A stretch of DNA of 64,000 nt, taken from positions 5,956,001 to 6,020,000 of the forward strand of contig NZ_CP010407.1 in NCBI RefSeq assembly GCF_000830005.1, written 5' to 3'. The position numbers were made by a program, and so were the translations under genes. A model generated the notes under the pieces. The model searched no databases. It saw nothing but the letters and a program-made list of their open reading frames with translations, and was not told the DNA's origin. The stretch is from Streptomyces vietnamensis (GTDB lineage: Bacteria > Actinomycetota > Actinomycetes > Streptomycetales > Streptomycetaceae). The stretch's first letter is position 1; the number at the start of each line of letters is the position of its first letter. This document shows, one piece after another, positions 8,378-16,294 of this stretch.

Positions 8378-8854
8378 TCACTCCCGGGTCGTGAGGTCAT
8401 CGGTGCTCCGCAGGACGAATCCGAGGTCGTGGCACTCGCGCAGCAGCCGCACCGCCGCTTCGAGCAGGGCGTCGAGCGTCGACGCGAACCCCGTGGCGGT
8501 CAGGTGCGCGGCGAGCGGCAGGGCGAGGACGGCGGACAGCAGCGGCGCCTCGCTGCGGACGTCGCCGAGGATCGCGGTCGGGGTCACCTCGCGGGAGTTC
8601 CACGCGATCGCCGCCGCCGCCGTGGGCGCGAGCCGGTCGGGGGAGATCAGCGTCCCGTCGGTGACGGCCACCACGAGGGACCCGGCGGCGCGGCTGACGT
8701 CCACGGTGAGCCGGGGCCCGGTCGGGCCGCCGGCCCGGGCCTCCAGGTAGAGGGCGCCGTCCTCGCTCGCCACGGGTTCGCCGATGCGGCGCGCCCATTC
8801 GCGTACCAAGGGTTCCCAGCCGTCGCGCAGTTCGACGGCGTGTTCAGCGGGCAT
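8378..8854 (-). CDS. Conserved-looking protein of unknown function in the kinase/VWA operon (possibly YbjN-like)
   Basis: 158 aa from the ATG at 8854, overlapping the end of the upstream kinase gene by 11 bp. It is an acidic, soluble alpha/beta protein: a helical N-terminus (WEPLVREWARRIGEP), several short strands (GALYLEARAG, RLTVDVS, LVVAVTDG), then leucine-rich helices (LLSAVLALPLAAHL, LDALLEAAVRLLREC). The order resembles YbjN/type III chaperone-like proteins, but I cannot confirm the family. Tight overlap with the kinase gene suggests a partner or substrate role. Confidence 0.6.
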   Translation of the reverse strand: MPAEHAVELRDGWEPLVREWARRIGEPVASEDGALYLEARAGGPTGPRLTVDVSRAAGSLVVAVTDGTLISPDRLAPTAAAAIAWNSREVTPTAILGDVRSEAPLLSAVLALPLAAHLTATGFASTLDALLEAAVRLLRECHDLGFVLRSTDDLTTRE

Positions 8855-9854
8855 GGTGCAGAACCGCCTTCTGGACGAGGGACCGGGAGAGTCCCGAGGC
8901 GAGGAGCCGGGAGGCGATCGGGCGCAGCGCGCACGGGTCACCGGCGCCGCTCCGCGCGGGCAGATGGCAGCGGTGCGGGGGATCGGGCACGGGCTCGGTG
9001 CGTTCCCGGCCGCCTCCGGCGCCGCCGGGTTCGGTGCCGGGTTCGGTCCCGAGGAGGCCGGAGAGCGCGGTCACGAGCAGGTGGGGCAGCGGGCGGTCGG
9101 CGGCGGCGGTGGACAGACAGGCGGCGATCAGCCCGGCGAGCGGCGTGGACACCCCGGTCAGGAAGGGACTCCTGCCCTCGAGGATCCGGATGCTCGCGGG
9201 CAGTCCGGTGCCGAAGGCCGGCCGGCCCGTGGCCGCGTACGCGAGGACGGCGCCGAGGGCGAAGACGTCGACGGCCGGGGTCGGTTCGCGTCCCAGGAGC
9301 TGTTCGGGCGCCATGTAGCCGTGGGTGCCGAGGACCGCCCCGGGGAGGGTCAGTCTCTTCGTCGCCGCCGTCGTGCGGGCGATCCCGAAGTCGATGAGGC
9401 GGGGTTCGCCGTTCTCCAGGATGATGTTGCTCGGTTTGACGTCGCGGTGGATCACCCCGCGCGCGTGCACCTCGGAGAGCGCTTCCGCGAGCATGCAGCC
9501 GAGCGCCGCCACCTGCGGCTCGGGCAGCGGCCCTTCGCCGGAGACCCTGGCCTCCAGGGTGGGCCCCGCCACGTAGCGGGTGGCGAGCCAGAGGGGCGGC
9601 CGGACGGTCTCGGCGGCGTAGACGGGCACGGTGTAGGGGCTGTGGACGTCGAGGAGGGCGTCCACCTCGCGGGCGAAGCGCTGTCTGATCTCGTGGAGGT
9701 CGGCCAGGTCCCGGCGGATCACCTTGACCGCGAGGCGCTGCCCGCCGGGGGTCCGGCAGAGGTAGACCTTGCCCATGCCGCCGTTGCCGAGCGTGCGGAC
9801 GACCGTGAAGTTGCCGATCCGGTCCGTACGGTCCGTACGGTCGTACGTGCTCAT
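8844..9854 (-). CDS. Hanks-type Ser/Thr protein kinase (PknB-like catalytic domain, no sensor domain)
   Basis: 336 aa. Complete active site: Gly-loop LGNGGMGKVYL (about 22-32), Lys in LAVKVIRRD, catalytic IHRDVKPSN (about 131-139), LIDFGIA and MAPEQ. After the kinase domain (about residue 270) there is only a Pro/Gly-rich tail and no membrane helix or PASTA domain, so it is probably cytosolic. The N-terminus (DRTDRTDR) comes from a 9-bp repeat. GGGAGG lies 4 bases before the ATG. It is the first gene of the leftward six-gene operon, just downstream of the conservon terminator. Confidence 0.9.
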   Translation of the reverse strand: MSTYDRTDRTDRIGNFTVVRTLGNGGMGKVYLCRTPGGQRLAVKVIRRDLADLHEIRQRFAREVDALLDVHSPYTVPVYAAETVRPPLWLATRYVAGPTLEARVSGEGPLPEPQVAALGCMLAEALSEVHARGVIHRDVKPSNIILENGEPRLIDFGIARTTAATKRLTLPGAVLGTHGYMAPEQLLGREPTPAVDVFALGAVLAYAATGRPAFGTGLPASIRILEGRSPFLTGVSTPLAGLIAACLSTAAADRPLPHLLVTALSGLLGTEPGTEPGGAGGGRERTEPVPDPPHRCHLPARSGAGDPCALRPIASRLLASGLSRSLVQKAVLHHAR

Positions 9855-9911
9855 CCCGCCTCCCCCGAGGTCCCCTCGACAACGTAGTGGACGCGGCGGG
9901 GCACGGGGGCG

Positions 9912-9966
9912 GTTTCACGCGGAAGGCCGCGCTCCCGGGAGGGGAACGCGGCCTTCCATGTGAAAC
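9912..9966. terminator. Terminator of the left conservon, upstream of the kinase operon
   Basis: GTTTCAC (9912-9918) pairs with GTGAAAC (9960-9966), and the inner GGAAGGCCGCG (9921-9931) pairs with CGCGGCCTTCC (9947-9957). It lies 12 bp downstream of the left cvnD stop and 57 bp upstream of the kinase start, so it insulates two leftward operons. Confidence 0.8.
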
Positions 9967-9978
9967 GCCGGGGGACAG

Positions 9979-10560
9979 CTACCGCAGGCGGGCCATGAGG
10001 GCGTGCTCGACGAGCGTGATGAGCGCGCTCTTGGCGTCGGCGCGGTGGCGGGCGTCGGTGGTGATGATCGGGGTGTCGGGGCCGATCTGGAGGGCCTCGC
10101 GGACTTCCTCGGGCTGGTAGGGCTGGTTTCCGTCGAAGCCGTTGAGGGCGATGACGAAGGGGAGGCCCGAGTTCTCGAAGTAGTCGACGGCGGGGAAGCA
10201 GTCGGCGAGGCGGCGGGTGTCGACGAGGACGACGGCGCCGATGGCGCCGCGGACCAGGTCGTCCCACATGAACCAGAAGCGGTCCTGACCGGGGGTACCG
10301 AAGAGGTACAGGATCAGGTCCTGGTCCAGGGTGATGCGGCCGAAGTCCATGGCGACGGTCGTCGTCGTCTTGTCGCCGGTGTGGGTGAGGTCGTCGATGC
10401 CCGCGGACGCGGAGGTCATGACGGCTTCGGTACGCAGCGGGTTGATCTCCGAGACCGCGCCGACGAACGTGGTCTTGCCCACGCCGAAGCCGCCCGCCAC
10501 CACGATCTTCGCGCTGGTGGTTGAACGGGCCGCGCCGCCGTTAGAGCTTGCGAAGTCCAC
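9979..10560 (-). CDS. cvnD2: Conservon GTP-binding protein CvnD (left conservon)
   Basis: 193 aa Ras/Rab-like small GTPase. P-loop GGFGVGKTT (about residues 23-31), switch II FGTPGQDRFWF, but NKxD is replaced by ALNGFDG, as in other CvnD/MglA-type proteins. It works with CvnA, B and C at the membrane in a eukaryote-like G-protein relay. The start overlaps cvnC by 20 bp. The protein is identical to the other CvnD in this window except for its last residue (Arg versus Lys), and 530 bp of DNA are identical. Numbering as cvn2 follows my memory of S. coelicolor SCO5537-5540. Confidence 0.95.
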   Translation of the reverse strand: MDFASSNGGAARSTTSAKIVVAGGFGVGKTTFVGAVSEINPLRTEAVMTSASAGIDDLTHTGDKTTTTVAMDFGRITLDQDLILYLFGTPGQDRFWFMWDDLVRGAIGAVVLVDTRRLADCFPAVDYFENSGLPFVIALNGFDGNQPYQPEEVREALQIGPDTPIITTDARHRADAKSALITLVEHALMARLR

Positions 10561-11092
10561 TGAGCACCCTTTCGAGCAGTGTCACGTCTGGCTGACCGCC
10601 GGCGGCCTCGTCGCCGCCGGGCTGGTGGATGGCGACGAGTCCGGCCTCGGCCAGGTCGGCGACGAGGATTCGGGCGACGCCGAGGGGAATGGAGAGAAGT
10701 GCCGAGATCTCCGCGACCGACTTGATCTCGAAGCAGAGGCGGCAGATCCGCTGGTGCTCGGGCAACTGCCCCTGCAGCCGGGCGGGATCGGCCGTCGTAC
10801 TGACCAGCGCCTCGATGGCGAGCTGGTAGCGCGGCCGGGTCCGGCCGCCGGTCATCGCGTACGGACGCACCAGCGGGTTGTGACCGCCGGAGCCGCCCGC
10901 GGCGGACGCGCCGCGCGGGGCGGCCGGCGAACCCGCGGCCGTCGACGGGACCTGAGGCTGTGCGTAGGGCTGCGACACACCCTGTCTGCTCGGTGCGGAG
11001 GGAAAGTTGAACCGGTTCTGCGCGGTGTCGCCCAGGGGCGCCTGATGCGCGTCATAACCGTTGTAAGGGCTCCCGCCCGGGGGTGTACCCAC
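10541..11092 (-). CDS. cvnC2: Conservon DUF742 protein CvnC (left conservon)
   Basis: 183 aa from the GTG at 11092, which follows GGAGGAGGAGAC. The longer start at 11122 lacks a ribosome site. The N-terminal half is Gly/Pro/Ser-rich and disordered. The conserved core starts at LVRPYAMTGGRTRP and runs through a winged-helix-like region (QRICRLCFEIKSVAEISALLSIPLGVARILVADL) to LERVLSGLRKL. DUF742 proteins bind the CvnA/CvnD partners. The gene overlaps cvnD by 20 bp and is separated from cvnB by a 92-bp gap holding a strong hairpin. Confidence 0.92.
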   Translation of the reverse strand: MGTPPGGSPYNGYDAHQAPLGDTAQNRFNFPSAPSRQGVSQPYAQPQVPSTAAGSPAAPRGASAAGGSGGHNPLVRPYAMTGGRTRPRYQLAIEALVSTTADPARLQGQLPEHQRICRLCFEIKSVAEISALLSIPLGVARILVADLAEAGLVAIHQPGGDEAAGGQPDVTLLERVLSGLRKL

Positions 11093-11137
11093 GTCTCCTC
11101 CTCCGACTGCCTCGCGGCCCATGTCCCTTGGACCCGC

Positions 11138-11163
11138 GCCACCGCACCCTACGGTGCGGTGGC
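11138..11163. promoter_or_regulatory. Intra-operon hairpin between cvnB and cvnC (left conservon)
   Basis: A perfect 11-bp stem, GCCACCGCACC (11138-11148) with GGTGCGGTGGC (11153-11163), and a 4-base loop. It lies inside an otherwise tightly packed operon and could act as an attenuator or an mRNA-processing/stability element. Confidence 0.65.
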
Positions 11164-11184
11164 ACGAAACGCACTGTCTGTCTG

Positions 11185-11604
11185 TTAGTTGAGAAGACTT
11201 CCCTGAAGTTCCGCCCGGAGGTCGGGAGTCAGAACCGTGCCCGCGCGGTCCACGAGCAGAGCCATCTCGTAGCCCACGAGGCCGATGTCGGCCTCCGGGT
11301 GGGCGAGGACGGCCAGCGAGGAGCCGTCCGAGATCGACATGATGAAGAGGAAGCCGCGCTCCATCTCCACCACGGTCTGGTTGACCGCACCGCCCTCGAA
11401 GATCCGGGACGCACCCGCGGTCAGCGAGGTCAGTCCGGATGCGACGGCCGCCAGCTGGTCGGCGCGGTCACGGGGGAAACCCTCGGACATCGCCAGCAGG
11501 AGTCCGTCGGCGGAGACCACCACCGTGTGCGACACCCCGGGGGTGTTGTCCACGAAGTTGGTGATCAACCAGTTCAGATTCTGCGCCGCCTGGCTCATGC
11601 TCAC
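11185..11604 (-). CDS. cvnB2: Conservon roadblock/LC7 protein CvnB (left conservon)
   Basis: 139 aa, entirely a roadblock/LC7 fold (NLNWLITNFVDNTPGVSHTVVVSADGLLLAMS), the family of MglB that modulates small GTPases, so it is the likely GAP-like or scaffolding partner of CvnD. It starts 1 bp after the cvnA stop. The other CvnB in this window differs at only about ten positions. Confidence 0.95.
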   Translation of the reverse strand: MSMSQAAQNLNWLITNFVDNTPGVSHTVVVSADGLLLAMSEGFPRDRADQLAAVASGLTSLTAGASRIFEGGAVNQTVVEMERGFLFIMSISDGSSLAVLAHPEADIGLVGYEMALLVDRAGTVLTPDLRAELQGSLLN

Positions 11605-11605
11605 A

Positions 11606-14600
11606 CTAACGCTCCTGGTTGTAGGTACTGCCCGGGCCGAGGCCCGATCCGTTCGTGTCCGTTCCCGCGTTGTTGCGTCCCTGCTGGACGCCCCGGCGCA
11701 GGTTGCTCAACCTGCCCCGTACGTCCTCGGGAGCGCGGGAGACCTGGGGGCCGCCCTGCGGGGTCTGCTCAGCAGTGCCCTCGACCAGGTTGGCCTTCGG
11801 GACCCGCCGGGGGAGACCGGACGAGGTGACCCCGCCCGCCTTGGGGTCCTTGAGCTTTCCGGCCCGCTGCCAGCGCTCGTCGTTCGTCGAGCGCCATTCG
11901 TCGGAGCCGTCGGCTTCGTTCTGCTGCTGTACCGGCTGCGCGGGCTTCGGCTGCTGCGGCGCCTGCTGCGTCTGCTGGCCGACGCTGCCGCGGCGCGGCA
12001 GACCGGCGTCGGTCAGCGCGTGTCCGGCGTCCGGGACGGGACTCGCGGTCGGACCCGGACGGTCGAAGCCTACGCGGTCGGGGGCCTGTTCGGGAGCGCT
12101 CGGAGCAGATTCCGGTTCCGCTCCGAAATCCTGTCCGTAGCCGCCCTGGTAAGCGCTCTGATCTGGCCACTCTGCCTGATGGGGCTGGGGATCGAACGCA
12201 TTGCCGTACTGCTGGTGTTCGGTTTCCGGGGTCTCGTACGAGGCTTCCGCATAGCCCTGCTGGGGGTACGCCTCGTAGCCCTGCTCCGGGTACGCGTAGC
12301 CGTCCTGCTGCTGCGGGTAGGCGTCCTGCTGCGGGTAGCCCGCCGCGTACTCCTGGCCGTACTCCTGGCCGTACTCCTGCGGCTGCGCGTACTGCTCCGC
12401 CGGGTACTCCTGGGCCTGCCCGTAGTCCTGGCCCTGGTCGTACTGCTCCGCCGGCTCCGGCTCGTCGCTGAAGAGCGGACGGTCGCCGCCCTGCGCCTGG
12501 GCCTCCAGGGCGGCACGCCGCTCCTCGCGCTGCAGCGAGCGGTTGACCGGGTCGAGCTGACGCCCCTCCTCGGCCGGCTGCTCGTAGCGCGAGTCGTCGA
12601 AGCCGAGGTCGGCCGCGGTGAGCATCTGCTGCGGCGGGGCGGCCTCGAAGGCGTTCTGCTGCTGCGGAATGATCTGGGAGACGGTGAAGTCGTCCTGGAG
12701 CGGCTGCTCGCCGCCACCGCCGTGAGTGATCGCGTCCGGCAGCATGACCAGCGAGGTCGTTCCGGCCTGCTCGCCCGAGGGGCGGAGCTGGACCCGGATG
12801 CCGTGCCGGTCGGCGAGCCGGCCGACCACGAAGAGGCCCATGCGCTGCGAGACGGCCGCGTCCACGGTCGGCGGGTTCGCCAGCTTGTGGTTGATGTCCG
12901 CGAAGTCCTCGGCGGTGAGGCCGATGCCCTTGTCGTGGATCTCGACCATCACGCGGCCGTCGGGGAGACGGGTCGCGGTGACGCGGACCTTGGTCTGCGG
13001 GGAGGAGAACGTGGTGGCGTTCTCCAGGAGCTCGGCGAGCAGGTGCACGAGGTCGGTCACGGCCTGGCCGTGGATCTCGGCCTCCGGCACGCCGGCCAGC
13101 TCGATGCGCTCGTACTGCTCCACCTCGGAGGAGGCGGCCCGCATGACGTCGACCAGCGGGACCGGCTGGTCCCAGCGGCGGCCCGGCTCCTCGCCGGCGA
13201 GGACGAGGAGGTTCTCGCCGTTGCGGCGCATGCGGGTGGCCAGATGGTCCAGCTTGAAGAGGTTCTCCAGCTGGTCCGGGTCGGCCTCGTTGTTCTCCAG
13301 GTCGGTGATGAGGGTCAGCTGGCCCTCGATCAGGGACTGGTTCCGGCGGGAGAGGTTCGTGAAGATCGCGTTGACGTTGCCGCGGAGCATGGCCTGCTCG
13401 GCGGCGAGCCGGACGGCCTCGCGGTGGACCTGGTCGAAGGCGCGGGCGACCTCGCCGATCTCGTCCTGCGAGTCGATCGGGATGGGCTGGACGCGGGTGT
13501 CGACCCGGCCCGGCTCCGTACGGGAGAGCTGGTCGACCAGCATCGGCAGGCGCTGCTCGGCGATGCCGAAGGCGGCGGACCGCAGCTCGCGCATCGAGCG
13601 GCTCATCTGGCGGGCCATCATCCCGGCCAGGATGAAGGCGGCGAGCAGGGCGACGACGGTGATGCCACCGGTGACCCAGGCGTCCGTCTTGGCCTCGTCG
13701 GAGATGTCGGCGGCCTCGTTCACGGCCTTGTCGACGAGGGTCTTCTCGACCTCGCTGTAGCCGTCGAACTTGGCGGTGGCGACGGCCATCCAGGTCTCGG
13801 GCGTGATGCCCTTGCCCTTCAGCTCCTTGATGCCCTCGGGGCCCTTCGCGGTGCCGATCTGGGAGGCCACGCCGGAGTAGACGGAGCCGTCCTTGCCCTT
13901 GGGGAGCTCGATGCCGGCCGCGGCCATCTTCTTCTCGCCGTCGGCGGCCTTGCCGGCCATGACCTTCTTGAGGAGGTCGACGTCCTCGGGCAGACCGCCG
14001 GAGTTGTACTCGCCGAGGGCGATCTGCTCCAGGTAGTTGTACGAGTTGAACGCCACGGACTGCTGGGCGAAGACGGCCTCGTCGTGGCTGGGCCGGACCA
14101 GGAGCTGGGTGCCGATGGAGCGCTGGAGGGACTCCGCGCCCTTCGAGAGCTGGATCGCGTAGACGGTGCGGCCGTAGCTGGTGATGTTGCCGGTGCCCAG
14201 ACCGAGCTCGTTGGAGAACTCCATCAGGTAGTGCTGCACGCTCGTGTAGCCGAGCTGGGTGTTCACCGGGTCCAGGGACCGGGTGTACGCCGCCTTGCGC
14301 AGCGTCTCCAGCTTGGGCTCCTCGTCCTGGAACAGCCGCAGACGGCGCTCCAGGCCCTGGCCCGACGGCATGTTCTTGACGGCCTCGTCGAACTTCGCCT
14401 TGGCGGCGTCGGTCGCGGCGTACGCCCGCGTGACGTCGTCGACCTTGCGGTCCTCGGGGGTCTTCGCGACGAGCAGGGGGCCGGCGGTGAGGTCGCGCTC
14501 GTTGAGCAGGGCGGTGCCGTACTCCGAGGCGGCGCGCACGATGAGCGCCGTCTTCTCGGCGTCCTGCGCCTCCTGCCAGGTGTCGATCGCTCCCTTGACC

Positions 14601-14827
14601 TGGAAGCCGCCCATGACGAGGCCGACGAGCACGGGTATGAGGAGGATCGCGTTCAGACGGGTGGGCACCCGCCAGTTGCGGGGCGAAAGCTTGCTGGAGC
14701 TTCCCTTGGGCGCCTCGGTGGGGGGCGGCGTCACGGGAACGTCCGCGGGCGACACCGCTGTACGGGACGGCGGTGTGAAGTTGCCCCGCGTCTCCTGCTC
14801 CGCGGAGCTTTCCTTGCTTCGCCTCAC
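11606..14827 (-). CDS. cvnA2: Conservon nitrate-sensor-like histidine kinase homologue CvnA (left conservon)
   Basis: 1073 aa. Membrane helix 1 (about 58-77, LNAILLIPVLVGLVMGGF) and helix 2 (about 385-405, GGITVVALLAAFILAGMMA) flank an extracellular NIT-type sensor domain with the NERDLTAGP motif. A HAMP region follows, then a HATPase domain with N-box HLLAELLENATTF (about 595) and G-box EIHDKGIGLT (about 630). The last 370 or so residues are low complexity, including a Tyr/Gln-rich tract with repeated EYGQEYG and PQQ blocks. Whether it phosphorylates anything is unclear. It is thought to signal to the CvnB-CvnC-CvnD module. Confidence 0.93.
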   Translation of the reverse strand: MRRSKESSAEQETRGNFTPPSRTAVSPADVPVTPPPTEAPKGSSSKLSPRNWRVPTRLNAILLIPVLVGLVMGGFQVKGAIDTWQEAQDAEKTALIVRAASEYGTALLNERDLTAGPLLVAKTPEDRKVDDVTRAYAATDAAKAKFDEAVKNMPSGQGLERRLRLFQDEEPKLETLRKAAYTRSLDPVNTQLGYTSVQHYLMEFSNELGLGTGNITSYGRTVYAIQLSKGAESLQRSIGTQLLVRPSHDEAVFAQQSVAFNSYNYLEQIALGEYNSGGLPEDVDLLKKVMAGKAADGEKKMAAAGIELPKGKDGSVYSGVASQIGTAKGPEGIKELKGKGITPETWMAVATAKFDGYSEVEKTLVDKAVNEAADISDEAKTDAWVTGGITVVALLAAFILAGMMARQMSRSMRELRSAAFGIAEQRLPMLVDQLSRTEPGRVDTRVQPIPIDSQDEIGEVARAFDQVHREAVRLAAEQAMLRGNVNAIFTNLSRRNQSLIEGQLTLITDLENNEADPDQLENLFKLDHLATRMRRNGENLLVLAGEEPGRRWDQPVPLVDVMRAASSEVEQYERIELAGVPEAEIHGQAVTDLVHLLAELLENATTFSSPQTKVRVTATRLPDGRVMVEIHDKGIGLTAEDFADINHKLANPPTVDAAVSQRMGLFVVGRLADRHGIRVQLRPSGEQAGTTSLVMLPDAITHGGGGEQPLQDDFTVSQIIPQQQNAFEAAPPQQMLTAADLGFDDSRYEQPAEEGRQLDPVNRSLQREERRAALEAQAQGGDRPLFSDEPEPAEQYDQGQDYGQAQEYPAEQYAQPQEYGQEYGQEYAAGYPQQDAYPQQQDGYAYPEQGYEAYPQQGYAEASYETPETEHQQYGNAFDPQPHQAEWPDQSAYQGGYGQDFGAEPESAPSAPEQAPDRVGFDRPGPTASPVPDAGHALTDAGLPRRGSVGQQTQQAPQQPKPAQPVQQQNEADGSDEWRSTNDERWQRAGKLKDPKAGGVTSSGLPRRVPKANLVEGTAEQTPQGGPQVSRAPEDVRGRLSNLRRGVQQGRNNAGTDTNGSGLGPGSTYNQER

Positions 14828-14995
14828 TCGACCAACAACCTCTCGGCGTCGGCACCTACGTTGTGCCGGTGTTTCGTTCAGGGCCGTACTACTCGGGAGT
14901 TCATGAATTGCAGCACGTGAAGGGGGTCCCTTCCAAACAGTGGGAAGCGGCCCCTTTCAGTGGTCCAGGCCTCACTTAAAACGGGCATAAAGAGC

Positions 14996-15019
14996 GAGCC
15001 CCGCCAAATGGCGGGGCTC
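14996..15019. terminator. Terminator between conservons (distal)
   Basis: Perfect 10-bp stem GAGCCCCGCC (14996-15005) with GGCGGGGCTC (15010-15019) and an AAAT loop, about 150 bp downstream of the right cvnD. Confidence 0.75.
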
Positions 15020-15098
15020 ATGTGAGCGCAGTGACACCGGTCGGATGCATCGGGTGTCCGGGGCGCCCCAATTCTCTGTCGAAATGTTATGAACGCGC

Positions 15099-15129
15099 GG
15101 GCGGCCGTGTCGAAGGACACAGACCGCCC
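15099..15129. terminator. Terminator-like hairpin directly downstream of right cvnD
   Basis: GGGCGG-CC-GTGTC pairs with GACAC-AGA-CCGCCC around a GAAG loop, 39 bp after the cvnD stop on the minus strand. It is the first of two hairpins insulating the conservons. Confidence 0.6.
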
Positions 15130-15167
15130 CTGGCAGGGGCATATGACAACTGCCCTGAACCGTTCCG

Positions 15168-15749
15168 CTACTTGAGCCGTGCCATGAGGGCGTGCTCGAC
15201 GAGCGTGATGAGCGCGCTCTTGGCGTCGGCGCGGTGGCGGGCGTCGGTGGTGATGATCGGGGTGTCGGGGCCGATCTGGAGGGCCTCGCGGACTTCCTCG
15301 GGCTGGTAGGGCTGGTTTCCGTCGAAGCCGTTGAGGGCGATGACGAAGGGGAGGCCCGAGTTCTCGAAGTAGTCGACGGCGGGGAAGCAGTCGGCGAGGC
15401 GGCGGGTGTCGACGAGGACGACGGCGCCGATGGCGCCGCGGACCAGGTCGTCCCACATGAACCAGAAGCGGTCCTGACCGGGGGTACCGAAGAGGTACAG
15501 GATCAGGTCCTGGTCCAGGGTGATGCGGCCGAAGTCCATGGCGACGGTCGTCGTCGTCTTGTCGCCGGTGTGGGTGAGGTCGTCGATGCCCGCGGACGCG
15601 GAGGTCATGACGGCTTCGGTACGCAGCGGGTTGATCTCCGAGACCGCGCCGACGAACGTGGTCTTGCCCACGCCGAAGCCGCCCGCCACCACGATCTTCG
15701 CGCTGGTGGTCGATCTGGCCGCGCCGCCGTTAGAGCTTGCGAAGTCCAC
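15168..15749 (-). CDS. cvnD1: Conservon GTP-binding protein CvnD (right conservon)
   Basis: 193 aa, with the same P-loop and switch motifs as the left CvnD and a protein sequence differing only at the last residue (Lys). Bases 15181-15710 are identical to 9992-10521. Just outside this tract synonymous changes appear. The start overlaps cvnC by 20 bp. Two hairpins follow. The duplicated, homogenised sequence means the GTPases of the two conservons are functionally interchangeable, while their CvnA sensors are not. Confidence 0.95.
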   Translation of the reverse strand: MDFASSNGGAARSTTSAKIVVAGGFGVGKTTFVGAVSEINPLRTEAVMTSASAGIDDLTHTGDKTTTTVAMDFGRITLDQDLILYLFGTPGQDRFWFMWDDLVRGAIGAVVLVDTRRLADCFPAVDYFENSGLPFVIALNGFDGNQPYQPEEVREALQIGPDTPIITTDARHRADAKSALITLVEHALMARLK

Positions 15750-16134
15750 TGAGCACCCTTTCGAGCAGTGTCACGTCCGGCGTGCCGCCGGTCTCTCCGT
15801 TGCCCGGCTGGTGGATCGCCACCATGCCGGCCTCCGCCAGGTCGGCCACGAGGATCCGGGCGACACCGAGCGGCATCGACAGGAGGGCCGACACCTCGGC
15901 CACCGACTTGACCTCGCGGCAGAGGTGGCAGATCCGCTGGTGCTCCGGCAGGAGCGTGGCGAGGTGTGCCGGGTCGGCCGTGGTGCTGACCAGCGCCTCG
16001 ATGGCGAGCTGGTAGCGCGGCCGGGTCCGGCCGCCGGTCATCGCGTACGGACGCACCAGCGGCTGGTCGCCCTCGTGTCCGTACTCGTCGACTGAGGCGC
16101 CGTACGGATCGTGAGAGGCGGGGGGCGGGGTCAT
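15730..16134 (-). CDS. cvnC1: Conservon DUF742 protein CvnC (right conservon)
   Basis: 134 aa from the ATG at 16134, preceded by CGGAGGATTC. An ORF extension up to 16326 would overlap cvnB and has no ribosome site. The short disordered N-terminus (TPPPASHDPYG) leads into the DUF742 core LVRPYAMTGGRTRP, the helix-turn-helix-like ICHLCREVKSVAEVSALLSM and a terminal LERVLSGLRKL. The core closely matches the left CvnC. The variable N-terminus is the main difference. Confidence 0.92.
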   Translation of the reverse strand: MTPPPASHDPYGASVDEYGHEGDQPLVRPYAMTGGRTRPRYQLAIEALVSTTADPAHLATLLPEHQRICHLCREVKSVAEVSALLSMPLGVARILVADLAEAGMVAIHQPGNGETGGTPDVTLLERVLSGLRKL

Positions 16135-16220
16135 GAATCCTCCGGGCGTGACAGCAAGACTTCTGCCGTCTGATGGGGCCGGTGGGGGGCCGGGTGGGGC
16201 GGCCGGACGATGAACAGTGT

Positions 16221-16250
16221 CAGGGCGGTACGGAGGGGCGTACCGCCCTG
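16221..16250. promoter_or_regulatory. Intra-operon hairpin between cvnB and cvnC (right conservon)
   Basis: A perfect 12-bp stem, CAGGGCGGTACG (16221-16232) with CGTACCGCCCTG (16239-16250), and a 6-base purine loop in the 160-bp cvnB-cvnC gap. It has the same relative position as the left conservon hairpin but a different sequence. Confidence 0.65.
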
Positions 16251-16294
16251 TCGGTCGGTCGATGCGGACTTTGGGGGTGTCCGGTGTGCGCGAC

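Larger units (their letters stand above)
14828..15167. other. Intergenic region between the two conservons
   Basis: 340 bp, locally less GC-rich. It holds the terminators of the right conservon and must contain the promoter of the left one. An imperfect hairpin (GAAGGGG...CCCCTTTC, about 14921-14960) lies close to cvnA. No supported gene. Confidence 0.5.

Noticed and set aside
11285..14920. 1211-aa plus-strand ORF opposite cvnA2
   Set aside because: Long open frame caused by high GC. Its sequence is Leu/Arg/Gly-biased without domains, while the minus strand has clear sensor-kinase motifs.
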